Below are positions 34,201 through 44,672 of a stretch of DNA of 64,000 nt, piece after piece (within the stretch, counting starts at the first letter, position 1; each line of letters starts with the position of its first letter). The notes beneath the pieces are model-generated. The model saw nothing but the letters and a program-made list of their open reading frames with translations. It ran no database searches and was not told the DNA's origin. The translations under genes were made by a program, and so were the position numbers. This DNA is from Hyalella azteca (taxonomy: Eukaryota > Arthropoda > Malacostraca > Amphipoda > Hyalellidae). Where the stretch lies: the NCBI RefSeq assembly GCF_000764305.2, contig NW_025944533.1, positions 620,001-684,000 on the forward strand. The letters are read 5' to 3'.

Positions 34201-36987
34201 GTTTTTGTTCCTCATTTCCTTTGGGAGAGCATTGCGTTCACCTGTATTCATTTATAGATTATCTCGAAATATAATACTTGACATGAACGACTGTGTAGCT
34301 AGGGTCCGTTCGTAATTCCGCGAGATTTTATTTCTTTTAATGTGAGTCAATGTTATCCACAAATTGAATTTATAAACATATTGTTATTGGACCGAACTCG
34401 GAACGTGTCATTGCAGCTTTACATAACGCATGTCTTGTAACGATAATGTTTAAATTTACTATTCAACAATTTCAATTCATGGATTTTCCCATTTAAATGT
34501 ACAAATTATTTCTCATTCGATAGCTTGTCTCAATCAAGTTGTTGAATCTTAACGCTTGTAAAAAATTTAAGGTTGATGAGTTGATTAAATCTGTTGCCCA
34601 ATAATTCGATTATTTGAAATGGGATATAATAACTATATGTAATTAGATTAACTTAAATGGTTAGAATTTATAACTGAAATGAACTGTCAATTCCCACAAT
34701 TCGCTTGTATTTTACACTTCGGAGGTTGGTGACGCTTCTCTGATCCCCTCTTTGAGATCGTATAAATTTAGTGCCATATTTCAGAAGTCTTCAAGGCCCG
34801 CATCAAGAGTTTTGATGAGATGCTAGAGCTCCACTTTAAACCAATATTCCGAGTACTCAAGAGTCCATCATTTCACGATGCGAGGCCACTTGACGACTGC
34901 AAAACACGACCCGAGGTTTCTTTTATATACGATGGAGATGAACATATAAGATCTTTACTACACCGGTAAATCCCGACGGATTCACTACTTTGAAATACGC
35001 ATGAATGGGAAGTGCGTGGAATTTTCTCACCAAACATTGTATCATTAAAGTAATACAAAAATATTCTGTTAAATAGTATTAAAGTGTTACAAAATGTACT
35101 ATTGAATTACACAAAGGTAATTATCGGTTTATATTTTTTTCTTTCACAAATACCTCGTAATAGAGAATTAAGGGCAGCCAATCAAAGCAAGAACTTTAAC
35201 AGTGTTCTTTATTTTAGCACCTCAAGGCTGACGTTTGCAAACTAATATTGAACGAATTCTTCTAAGAATTAATTTTTTTCCCTAGGTGATCATTCTAGAA
35301 AATATCCGCAACATTACGATTGCCTAACAATAAATGCTTTGTTGAAACTATATCCTTTGCTCAGCTAGTACGTAAATTTGCCAGGTCGTCCAACTGAAGG
35401 AATTCGAGACCCTGGTCCTGCGAAGCTGGAGATAAGCTAGACACGGTACATGCATTTAGACCTTATCACTCTGGATAAACCACATCATTTTATGCGAAAA
35501 CTTTGTTGTAAATGAGCTAATAAACGTTCTTGGGATATTGCATGAATACTAAAAAACAAGAGCACTGAGCTATGCAAGGTTCAAATTGAAAATTCACTTT
35601 GAAGTTCGGCTAAATTTATTTATTCGCCATATGGTTGAGCGAAAATAAATCTAGCTCATTGATGATTCGTACAATAGGTTGCGATAAATTTCGGGGAATG
35701 ATGTAGTGTGAACACTACGTATAACATCTATATAGGAACAATGGAGATGGTTCCTGGTCTTATTTGTGTGTTTTCACACACTGGATAATAATTAAAGTCA
35801 TGAAAATAGTCCTTAAAAACTATGTTAATTATAATTATAGCTGCTGATATAACATGTTTTATGTTTAGCCTCATGGAACGAGTGCAATATTTGTGAAAAT
35901 TATAAAATAAATTTTCAGAAACGTAAAATTTGTAGATCAGAACGCAAATTTGAAGATATTAAGAAAGTTCATTTACACGCATTTTTCAGCCGCGGTGCTT
36001 GTCTCAATCTACCAGAATTTGGTAGGCTGAAATGACTAGCTAAATGACTTTCACGCTCTGCCTTCTGTCTGAAGCGAGCTATTTCTAATTAGAAACGGAA
36101 AGGAAACACCAGAAGGCTTCCAAGTGTCTAAAAACTTTTTCAAAAAAGGGCCACCGAAGCGCTTTTTCTTTGAGGTGAGATGGTCATTTGATGCCGGACG
36201 CTGCAGCTTTTTGCAGCCTTCAAAGTGAGTTTCCACCAACAAATATACGACGTGAAAATTTGCCGCCACATTGTTCTGGCTAAAGGCTTAGCGACCTCTT
36301 TCGTGAGAAGCGAAAAGAGGAGCCGTTCACTCACCTTTACTGAAACAATGGAACGAAAAAACTATAATTAAAAAAAATCATAGCTTCCTTTGAACACAGG
36401 GTTATGGATTATTCGTCGTAAAATTTCTATGATTGGTTACATAAACAAAATTATTTTAAGTATAAATATATATGTTGATATAATTTGGGCGATACATCTT
36501 CTAATTCTAATCAATTTCAATTCAGAATATTCTTAAAAAACAGCATCGAAAACGATAAATTCATCAACATAGTGACGTGAATTTTACTAAAATAAAAAAG
36601 TCTAGCAACAAAAATTGATGTTAACACTATAAATAAACTATGTATTTATTTAATCTAACATGTTCTCAGTTAATAATATTTGGCGTAAGGAAATTTCATC
36701 AACTGTATCGTTTTTCACAAGGTCAAACTGATAAAGAGGTCAAACTTATATCTGAATACCGGTATTGTCTTTCATTCTCACTTCCAATACATTTCATGAC
36801 TTAATCTGGCATTATATGAAATGTCTATAAACCATTATTTATTGCTTTAAATAATCGACTTGATATCAGCAGGCGTATGCATGAAGCACATACTTTTAAG
36901 TGAGTTCGTAAAACAGGTGGGGAATATCGAAACGCCTAAATTGCATCTAAAAAAAACTACCACGCTATGAATTAAAAATTTTCACAG
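34201..36987. other. AT-rich spacer
   Basis: Contains one TATATAGGAAC copy (35729-35739) and a GC-richer patch at 36050-36330 with two overlapping minus frames of ordinary composition. Ends in an acceptor-like AAATTTTCACAG (36987). Confidence 0.45.
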
Positions 36988-36996
36988 TATGGAACA

Positions 36997-37395
36997 ATGT
37001 ATATGAATAATCGAAAAAGAATAAAAAAAAACCAGACGCTAAACCAGCCACGCTTCCCCAAAGAAAGAATGGCGTTGGAAAATATCAAAATAAACAGGCT
37101 TAGCAATAGCAACGGCTCAGCTGCGCCGATCCTAAAATCGATGCGAACGAAACTCCCTGGTAAGCTCGGAGCGAAGGAAAACTTGAGGAGCGGCAGCCTG
37201 GCAGGGGGATCTCAACACGACGGCTCCGAAGAAACTCTCAAGAAGAAAATTTTTGACAAGGAACACCTCTCTATTTTGAACGAAGGAATTGTACGAGGGA
37301 GATTTATCGTGCATATCCAATGGTCATTTGTGGCGAAAATTATACGAAAATTATATGTAGTGTTAACAAGTTCAACAGGAAGGCATATGATATGA
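36997..37395 (+). CDS. Longest ORF of the window, 132 aa
   Basis: ATG 36997 (A at -3), TGA 37393-37395; the frame is open back to an acceptor at 36987. N-terminal 15 residues are Lys/Asn/Arg-rich (MYMNNRKRIKKNQ...). Residues 25-95 are hydrophilic and probably disordered (ENIKINRLSNSNGSAAP, then SLAGGSQHDGSEETLKKK). The last 35 are more hydroph­obic (IVHIQWSFVAKIIRKLYVVL). Purine-first codons dominate the GC-richer centre. A donor CTG|GTAAGC at 37159 could end an exon early. No family recognised. Confidence 0.38.
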   Translation: MYMNNRKRIKKNQTLNQPRFPKERMALENIKINRLSNSNGSAAPILKSMRTKLPGKLGAKENLRSGSLAGGSQHDGSEETLKKKIFDKEHLSILNEGIVRGRFIVHIQWSFVAKIIRKLYVVLTSSTGRHMI

Positions 37396-38523
37396 CATGC
37401 ACTGGCTGCACTTGATATGCACTGGCTAATGGGTGTTGCTCAAACACACTCGTAATTAAGATTAAGGCGATGAAAATATTCTTTAAGAAATTCTGAGACA
37501 AAAATACTTATTCAAACGCAATACCATTAAAAATTGCGTAAACATTACATTGGTGAAATTCATAATGGCATTTCACTGTTATAGCGAAATATCCTATTTT
37601 GCCTGGAAAATTTTCTATGTTGATAACTTTCAACTAACGCTAAAAATCGTTTATTGATCATGGAGAAAAAAACCGTCCCTCTGTTGGTCATTTTTCTACC
37701 GTAGATTGGAGTCACAGATGCGTATTAAATCGAGTCAGGTCAAACGTCCCCTCTGGGAGATACAGGAAGGCGGAGGGAGACATTATAATCCACGCTATCG
37801 ATTTTCGGTCCCAATTTGAGCCTACACAACGATCGTTGAAGAAGCTGAACTTATCAGCGTACGACTAGAAGCGTGGATAAGAATATTTTAATTTTAAGAA
37901 ATAGCACTGACCTAGTATAATGTGATGAAAAGTATTTATGGAGGAGGAGAAATAATGATCTTTGTTCACTTCATCACATCATCACAATATTCTCCTAATA
38001 ATTCTATATTCACAATATAGAAATTTCTCTCATATTCTTCGAATCCTCAAACGATTAATATTATTTAGATGTGATCATTTTCTCGTTACATTTTAGAAAA
38101 TGTTGAAGTAAATAGAGTTTGACAACCGATAAAAACAGATTGTTACAAATTCGGAAAATTTATTGAATGAATTTACTTCACATATTTGATTAAGCTCTTC
38201 GATAGGTGCAGCGCAATCATCGGCAGTTCTGACAGATGACATTTAACTTTCTCATTTAATTTTCATTCAACTTCTTTGACGATTATCGCAATGTTTCATT
38301 TATTGCTTGGACGATATTCTATTACTTGCCGGAAAATGGCAAAATATTTAATTTGAAATAACAAAGAAATTTTCAGGGTTCACAAAATACTGGATTCATA
38401 TTTTAATACGTTCAATTCCTGTGTTCTTAAAGTTTTGGTGTGATTTTACGAAAGTCTACTAATTTTTGCGTGCATAATTAATTATAGTGACCAAGTGAAA
38501 TGTTCGGAGAATTTTTTTTCTGA
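37396..38523. other. AT-rich spacer
   Basis: A patch at 37680-37870 is GC-richer without a clear frame. Nothing else. Confidence 0.45.
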
Positions 38524-38596
38524 TTATTGACCGTCACAAATGAACAAGCCTTTCACTTTGCCGAGCCAAAAAGCCCTGCGGTAAAGTTATTGCTTG
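38524..38596 (+). CDS. Candidate internal exon, donor GTGAGA
   Basis: Open from after a TGA (38521-38523), reading LLTVTNEQAFHFAEPKSPAV, then KLLL, to a donor CTTG|GTGAGAGC (GT 38597-38598), phase 1. Coding-like, but no clear acceptor upstream. Confidence 0.2.
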
Positions 38597-38677
38597 GTGA
38601 GAGCGGAACATCTTCGGCAGGAGTCGGAAGAGTTTTTGCGACAATATATCGGCTGGTATCGAAAGGGTTAAGAATAA

Positions 38678-38860
38678 AAAACTCAAGGACAAATTAGCAA
38701 ATTTGATTCAGATGAATTCCATCTCGGTCGGTTTAGTTACAAAAACTCTCGCAAATTAAATTCAAGGTTTTTGCTCATGAGGAAATGTTCCTTCAAGTTC
38801 ATGGTTAATAAAATGATAACCGCCAGTTCTGAGGCTCTAGTGCAAGGAGAAACATTGTAA
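38678..38860 (+). CDS. Open frame, 60 codons, with donor near its end
   Basis: Open from after TAA (38675-38677) to TAA at 38858-38860, beginning KTQGQISKFDSDEFHLGRFS. A donor ATT|GTAAGA overlaps the end (GT 38857-38858), so the true exon may run on. A second AG|GTAAGA donor occurs at 38894-38900 next to a TTTCAG acceptor, a six-base gap. The overlapping minus frame (38737-38955) looks less coding-like. Confidence 0.22.
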   Translation, partial: KTQGQISKFDSDEFHLGRFSYKNSRKLNSRFLLMRKCSFKFMVNKMITASSEALVQGETL

Positions 38861-39431
38861 GAGGAACACGTCATCCTGAGAATAAAATAATCAATTTCAG
38901 CCTGAGGTAAGATATCTAAAGTTTTATCTCCGTCTCTTGATTTTATATGCGGCATTCTTCTACCAGTAAACCATTATAACATTGTTCATTCACTCCTCGT
39001 TGATATTGCAAATTAGTGTCATGTGAATCTACTTGTCATTACTCGAGTTACTATATTTGGTGGCTACGGCACTCGTTAAGTCCTTTTAAATGGAAAATAG
39101 TCTCGTGTTTCTGGCTGATGATAACAAAAATCTTTTAATTCGAGCCCGTAAGCGTCTTCAGCTCTCACTAAATACGATTTGTTTACGCTACCAATAAAAC
39201 ATTCGATTATGAAATAATTACCTATATCTTCAAATTCATGGTGACGATTATTAATAGAGAGAACTTAGCAAACATTTGTATGATGCAAATGAAATAAAAT
39301 AAGGCATTTTTGATTCATTAGTAATTTTTGTTTCTTAACAAAATATATGAATTGAAAAAGAACTATACTATCAAAATCATCAACTATCAATGAAAACTGT
39401 AAAATTGTTACGTCTTCTGAAAAGATGCTTA
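38861..39431. other. AT-rich spacer
   Basis: Nothing beyond the juxtaposed splice-like motifs noted in the preceding entry. Confidence 0.45.
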
Positions 39432-39837
39432 AAATTTTATAAGTAGATATGGAGAACCAAATTTATTTGTTGTTAGTAATGTGATAACGGCTTCTCCATA
39501 ACATGTCTAAATAAGCTAACGTTTCATCATGGTGATGTTGCGTGTCTCATACATTGCCGATAATAATAACATAATCCTCGTATTTTTATCGCTCATATCC
39601 TAATGCAACTTCTAAAAATGTGTTAAATCAATTTAAATTTTATAAGTAGATATGGAGAACCAAATTTATTTGTTGTTAGTAATGTGATAACGGCTTCTCC
39701 ATAACATGTCTAAATACGCTAACATTTCATCATGGTGATGTCGCGTGTCTCATACATTGCCGATAATAATAACATAATCCTCGTATTTTTATCGCTCATA
39801 TCCTAATGCAACTTCTAAAAATGTGTTAAATCAATTT
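39432..39837. repeat. Tandem duplication, 2 x 203 bp, nearly identical
   Basis: Copies 39432-39634 and 39635-39837 differ at only about three or four positions (AAGCTAACG/ACGCTAACA, GATGTTGCG/GATGTCGCG). Each begins AAATTTTATAAGTAGATATG and contains the inverted pair TATGGAGAA ... TTCTCCATA, able to fold into a 9-bp stem. The youngest duplication here, or an assembly artefact. Confidence 0.97.
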
Positions 39838-41663
39838 TTATATAGTGAATAGAAATTAAGATAACATGAGATCATATTATAGGTAGTATCACATAATTAG
39901 GAGTGGATGTTACTCGGGTATTCCTGTTACGAGGATCAGACTCGACAAAGATATAGACCAGTCGCCCTTGGAAAAATTCCCACGGTGAAAAGAAAATGGG
40001 AGCAGTCAGCGCTCTGCGAGAAAATGAACCAGAACGGCCTTTTGTATGGCTAACTGAAATATATTGTTAGTCTATCGATTTTCTGTCAGCCATTCATTTA
40101 TGAGGACAATCAGGTTGCCCTATGCACTGGTAAGGAGAATCGAACGATACTATAATGGATGAAGCGTCAGCAGTATAATGGAGACTGACATACGCCAGCA
40201 TGCATGCCAGTGGCGTCACGCAATGCTCTATTTCATGTAAGCCAATCTCTCAAAAATTAGGAATGAATAGCAGGGCCTATGGGATCGGAAATATTGGTCT
40301 GGAGGAGGTACTGCTCTCTTCATTAAATTTATTTGTCCACTCTTTTCAGCACATGAACTCTCTTAATTCAACAGCAAAAAGAATCTTGAACTAATATCGG
40401 GCATTATCTTGTAAATCATGACTCACTAATGCCAACACATGTGTCATCTGTTAAAGTGAAAAATTAATCCAAGTTTGCAAAAGGTTTCATTGCCTTAAAA
40501 ATTCATTAGTATTATATACTTTTTTGCTGTTGTCATGCAATCAATTCAAAGCAAGTGTTAATTGTAGTAAATTCTTCCATCTCGAAGTTTGAATAGAAAT
40601 CACTACACTACTTTCAGTGAGAACAAATTATAGAAGTTTTCTGTAAAATTCAATTCACAATAACTGTTATTTGCAGACCCAATGCAGTTCCAACGAAATT
40701 TTTATGGCTAGATTAAACATAGGAAATTTTCGGTAACAATATTTAGCATGACTTCTTTGGCACATATTCCAGTCAAAGAAAATAAAATATTTTTCCTTTT
40801 TCAAGATGGTATAATCGCTCAAAATTGGCGCACATTTCAAATAAAATTCCGTGTAGGTTTAGGCTCACCATAGAAAATCCTTTAAAACATATCATATCTG
40901 TACATATTCAAATGGTTTTAAAATGTGCATATTCTGGAATGAATCATAATCTGTTATAAAAGTATTTGCAATGCAATAGTTTAAGAAAATTCATTAGCTG
41001 GAAAGTCTCGACGCCAAATAGTTCTTCCTTCTGATAACCCAGAGTTGCAAAATCGCCTTTTCTTAAATACAAACTAAAATTTCCCCTTCTGATACCAACA
41101 GTTTTGTTTGAAATAGAGACTAATTTGCTTTACTATATAATCATTCTTCAAACTTTTACTGCATTAAAGACAAAATAAATAGTGCATCATAAAGTACTGC
41201 CGCGTCAATTACATAAATGAATTTTATTTTAATCATCATGTGCGGTTGAATTACAAATTGAGACATTATATTAGGTCTTGTAATAAATCTGTGAAAAAAA
41301 TAGTTTTGTTTATGAGCAAATTATTGGTTGATCAATTGATCATTCTTAAATAATGAAATAAAAATCCTCAAAAAGTCCAATAATTGAAAACTTTAAATCC
41401 CCCTTAAATGAAACATATGAAACATATACATAAGAATAAGACTTCAGTTATTAACTAACTCTCGTCATGCAATAAATTCATCGTAAACAATATTTCTACT
41501 TTTTTAAAAGTTCTAATGTGCGGAAACCCTTGAATACCGTCATCATTTGAATGAGGTGTGCTTCCGATTGATTTTCAAGCGTTTACATCTATGGCAAGTG
41601 CTCCCGTTTTATATTTTACTTGATGAGCTAACAATGCTTCTTCGGTGTCATTAGGGGAACATA
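39838..41663. other. AT-rich spacer with a possible microexon
   Basis: 40090-40129 is flanked by TTTTCTGTCAG and CTG|GTAAGG and reads PFIYEDNQVALCT in 40 bases (phase 1 exit). A 64-codon ATG frame at 40200-40394 (MHASGVTQCS...) begins in a small ACGCC...GGCGT foldback. Neither is strong. The rest is AT-rich. Confidence 0.3.
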
Positions 41664-41858
41664 ATGTTCCACAAGTGCCTCAAAACGAGCACTAAAATGT
41701 CGTGCCAGTCACTAAAGCGGACGCGGCGCCTAGCGCGCGGGCTCGAATACAGCTGCGCTGACAGCAAGCGGGTAGCCAGATTGGACGAAAGTCTGCGGAT
41801 TTTAGACCGAAGGTTTAACTATGTTCCCAACGAGGATTCATACCGTCATGTCATTTAA
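41664..41858 (+). CDS. ORF, 64 aa, basic
   Basis: ATG 41664 (a second ATG, codon 12, has the better context AAAATGT), TAA 41856-41858. Reads MFHKCLKTSTKMSCQSLKRT, then an Arg/Leu/Asp-rich stretch (RRLARGLEYSC, ARLDESLRILDRRFN). Composition of 41700-41850 is far GC-richer than the flanks and codons are coding-like. Heptad-like Leu/Arg spacing hints at a helix. Family not recognised. Confidence 0.32.
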   Translation: MFHKCLKTSTKMSCQSLKRTRRLARGLEYSCADSKRVARLDESLRILDRRFNYVPNEDSYRHVI

Positions 41859-42345
41859 TTCATCAATTCTCAATAGAAAAAATGAACCCACTACGCGGTT
41901 AGGCACATGATTATAATATGAAATTTAGATGTTTTTTTACAGTAAAAGCGGGGACCACTTAAACAGGGATACATTATTACAATTTTTTCTGATTGTTAAT
42001 TAATTAATGACAGGCATTTCATCGAAGAGCAACTTTAAGACTTAGCAAAGTAAAGCATGCATTACAATTCGAATGGCAAAGGGAAGGCTGCAGTTTAATT
42101 CTAGTTACTAATTTAGAGCAGCGAAAATTTTTCTTTCCAATCGAGTGGACTCGTACGATATTTAATGTTAAATAATTTTCAGCTACTATTGCTAAAACGG
42201 AATAAAAGTATTCTAAGATCCATAAATACTACTATTCGACAGAAATTGATGCTGTAACAAATGCCAAATACCGTTAAATGTACTCAAATCCGTTGCCTCT
42301 GCCCGACTTGAGCTGAGGAATTAAGTTTCTCCCGCCCCTCAAGAG
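41859..42345. other. AT-rich spacer
   Basis: Nothing seen except a pyrimidine run (TTTCTCCCGCCCCTCAAG) just before the next ORF. Confidence 0.45.
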
Positions 42346-42609
42346 ATGGCGCTGCCTGTCTTTCTGTGCGTTAATTATCAGACTTCTGCAGTGCGGTGGG
42401 TGTCAGGCTGCTCCTATTCGAGTGATTGCTCAAGCTTTTTTCTTGTGGCCTCCGCACCAAATTCTAAAAGATTATTTTTTATTTTAAAGATATCAGAGTG
42501 CAAGGCGCAAGTGGATCTTCTTGTGTTTATTTATAATGAATTTCAAATAAATTGCGCGGTCAGTTCTAGATACAAATTTGTTCAGGATTCGGAAAGCATT
42601 TTTTCCTAG
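42346..42609 (+). CDS. ORF, 87 aa, hydrophobic with several cysteines
   Basis: ATG 42346 in good context (GAGATGGCG), TAG 42607-42609. N-terminus MALPVFLCVNYQTSAVRWVS, five cysteines in total, hydrophobic middle (LFFILKI, LLVFIYN). A pyrimidine-rich acceptor-like string lies just upstream. Only the first 120 bases are GC-richer, so the 3' part may be non-coding. Not recognised. Confidence 0.25.
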   Translation: MALPVFLCVNYQTSAVRWVSGCSYSSDCSSFFLVASAPNSKRLFFILKISECKAQVDLLVFIYNEFQINCAVSSRYKFVQDSESIFS

Positions 42610-43409
42610 GAAAGCATTATTAAGGGATTATGTTCGATCGTGTGTAGAAAACAAGTTTTTTGCATTTGTATATCGCAGCCAACTGATGAAATCAGCCAAC
42701 CCTTTCTACCAAATAAAACAATAATTATTCCGTATGCACATCGCAATGGAATATAGAATTTTAAAATGATATTCTATCAATATTTTAGACGTTATCGAAC
42801 AAACCAAACTGACTTGTGGAATATTTGTGCTCAACATCAACCAAAAAGTAATATTTTAGCTTAAAATACATATCCGTTCATTTTCAGGAGACCCTACACT
42901 GTGGCTATTATATTTGTTTTAATTTAATTCAACAAGGATTTATTGGCGATATTTTGCAAAATTCTTACAAAAATAGAGATACTCATTCGTGTCTGTTCAT
43001 TGCAATATTAAACGTCATCAATCTTCTAGAAAGACTGGAAAAGTTGGGAGCAATAATTTCGGTGACATGGAAAATTCAGTGTTATTCCTGGAATTATTCT
43101 TATGAAATGAACTTGCGTTTGCTTTACCAAGGTCATGCAACTAAAAAATTAAGAAGTCAAGGAAATAATTTGGCACAGTTGGATTTTAAAATGTGAGTAC
43201 AAATGCAGCAAAAGTTGTTGCGGCATTTCTAATTGGCGTGCCATCCATGAGAGGCTGCAGTTTATCCGACGATGCAAATGGAGCTGCAAATTCATGGCTT
43301 CTAACGACTGTCTTAGATGCCTTCATTTATATATAACGTCTTGTCCTGTATCCCCTTTAAAAACTTGCATAGCATACGCCAGCATAGCAGATTAGGACAC
43401 TCAACATAC
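42610..43409. other. Spacer
   Basis: AT-rich to 43200, then GC-richer. An 80-codon frame (42954-43196) is unremarkable. Confidence 0.4.
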
Positions 43410-43500
43410 CTGGCCATAAATAATAGCGAGAGGCGGACCTTGTGTCAAACCGCACCATGGCTTCAACCAATCCCACGTCGAGTTCCAACTTAGCAAACAT
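43410..43500 (-). CDS. Candidate minus-strand first coding exon
   Basis: ATG at 43500 (A at -3) reads MFAKLELDVGLVEAMVRFDT, then RSASRYYLWP, 30 codons and one base, to a consensus donor CCAG|GTATGT (minus-strand GT at 43409-43408), phase 1. Codons are strongly purine-first. The preceding minus-strand sequence (43501-43610) is GC-rich, as expected of a 5' UTR. Competing call: a + ORF at 43457-43600 overlaps it. No family recognised. Confidence 0.35.
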
Positions 43501-43600
43501 TTGTGCAGCAAAATCTGAAAGCCTTCACTGGCACCCACCCACTGCAACCCACGTACAGAGCCACAATTTTCGCTTGCTCCTTCTGTCCAGTTTCGCCTAA
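43457..43600 (+). CDS. Small ORF with best start context, 47 aa
   Basis: ATG 43457 in ACCATGGCT, the classic Kozak optimum. Peptide MASTNPTSSSNLANICAAKS... to TAA 43598-43600. Ser/Thr/Asn-rich, ending in a hydrophobic LLLLSSFA. It overlaps the minus-strand exon candidate; at most one is likely real. Confidence 0.22.
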   Translation: MASTNPTSSSNLANICAAKSESLHWHPPTATHVQSHNFRLLLLSSFA

Positions 43601-43990
43601 GCCTCGTATTCTAGAAATTATTAAATTTGTCCTAGGTGATTTTGCTGCAGTGTAGGCTGGGCACACAAAAAAAATTAGTTGGAAATTTTAATTTTCATTG
43701 AAGTCTTTTTAAAAGCACTGTGATCAATATATGGTGAATTGGTAATGTAATTTATTGTTAAATTTGAAATAAAAGAAATAAGTCAATATGCAATCAATGT
43801 CCAGGAGTGATTATTTTCAGCAATTTTAAATTTCAGTCATTTAAATTTTCAACTCATTGGGCACAGTTTTTACAGTATTTTTTTTTGTTATAACATAATA
43901 ATGCCACCGAAAGGCCTAATTTCGAACAAATTAATTTCAACGCATCAGCAATACAGAAGACTCGATGACAAATTAAAATAGCCTGGTCAT

Positions 43991-44224
43991 GTGTCCACAC
44001 AGGGAATGCGTCTCTCAGTCTGTGTACAATTCATGAGTCTGTGTCATGCTTGGCTCGCGTCGCACATGCGGCAAAATGGTTTCTTGTCCACACACGAACG
44101 CCATGCCAGAACCAAACACTGGGCAACGCTAAGTAAGACTGGTATTGCGATCAATGCAAACCGACTTTATGAAAAACTTATGGCATCTTCGACCGGTTTC
44201 AAGGCAGAGAATGTAAAAACATAA
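43991..44224 (+). CDS. ORF or exon, about 72 aa
   Basis: Preceded by TGTCCACACAG (acceptor-like, ends 44004). First ATG 44006 (MRLSVCVQFMSLCHAWLASH...) to TAA 44222-44224. A donor A|GTAAGA lies inside at 44132, so an exon of about 130 bases is an alternative. Codon pattern is coding-like and GC-rich relative to the flanks. Not recognised. Confidence 0.25.
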   Translation: MSTQGMRLSVCVQFMSLCHAWLASHMRQNGFLSTHERHARTKHWATLSKTGIAINANRLYEKLMASSTGFKAENVKT

Positions 44225-44381
44225 ATCAATAGATTAATATTTTTGTTCAAACCTCAAGCACCTTTTTAATAATACGTATTTTCCCATGAAAAACAATCCC
44301 TGAGGCAAAATGCAGCAGTAAATATCCGAAAAACAGCCCTGGCACGCAAGAACCGCCGGTGAACTTTAAATATTTTTGATC

Positions 44382-44672
44382 ATGGGCAGCAACTGGGGTA
44401 ATACTTATACTATGTACAAACAGGGAAAAAATTGTCATTTGAATGTTTATTCATCTGCACTTCCTAAGACGAAAGAAGCACAGACAACCAGCGCTGTAGA
44501 ACTCCTGAACAAGACTTCAAAGGCAGATTTTTGGAAGACGGAACAGACCGATATCATGAGAACTGCTCCAGGTTTGACGAAACCCAACCGCTACTTTCGA
44601 AGGTCTTCGCCTCAAAAGGAAAATCGTTGCCAGGGACGAACGAGCAGCTTGGAAAGACGGTTTCCTTCATGA
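44382..44672 (+). CDS. ORF, 96 aa, hydrophilic, basic C-terminus
   Basis: ATG 44382 in good context (ATCATGG) to TGA 44670-44672. Reads MGSNWGNTYTMYKQGKNCHL..., a Thr/Ala/Lys-rich centre (TKEAQTTSAVELLNKTSKA) and a basic end (RRSSPQKENRCQGRTSSLER). Purine-first codons run the full length and the GC rise matches its limits. Probably soluble, possibly disordered; no signal peptide. One of the four best coding candidates here. No family recognised. Confidence 0.37.
   Translation: MGSNWGNTYTMYKQGKNCHLNVYSSALPKTKEAQTTSAVELLNKTSKADFWKTEQTDIMRTAPGLTKPNRYFRRSSPQKENRCQGRTSSLERRFPS

Noticed and set aside
41730..41850. tRNA-like words (GGGCTCGAATAC, a GTCTG/TAGAC stem)
   Set aside because: The loop lacks the invariant U before the anticodon and the arms do not fold into a cloverleaf.
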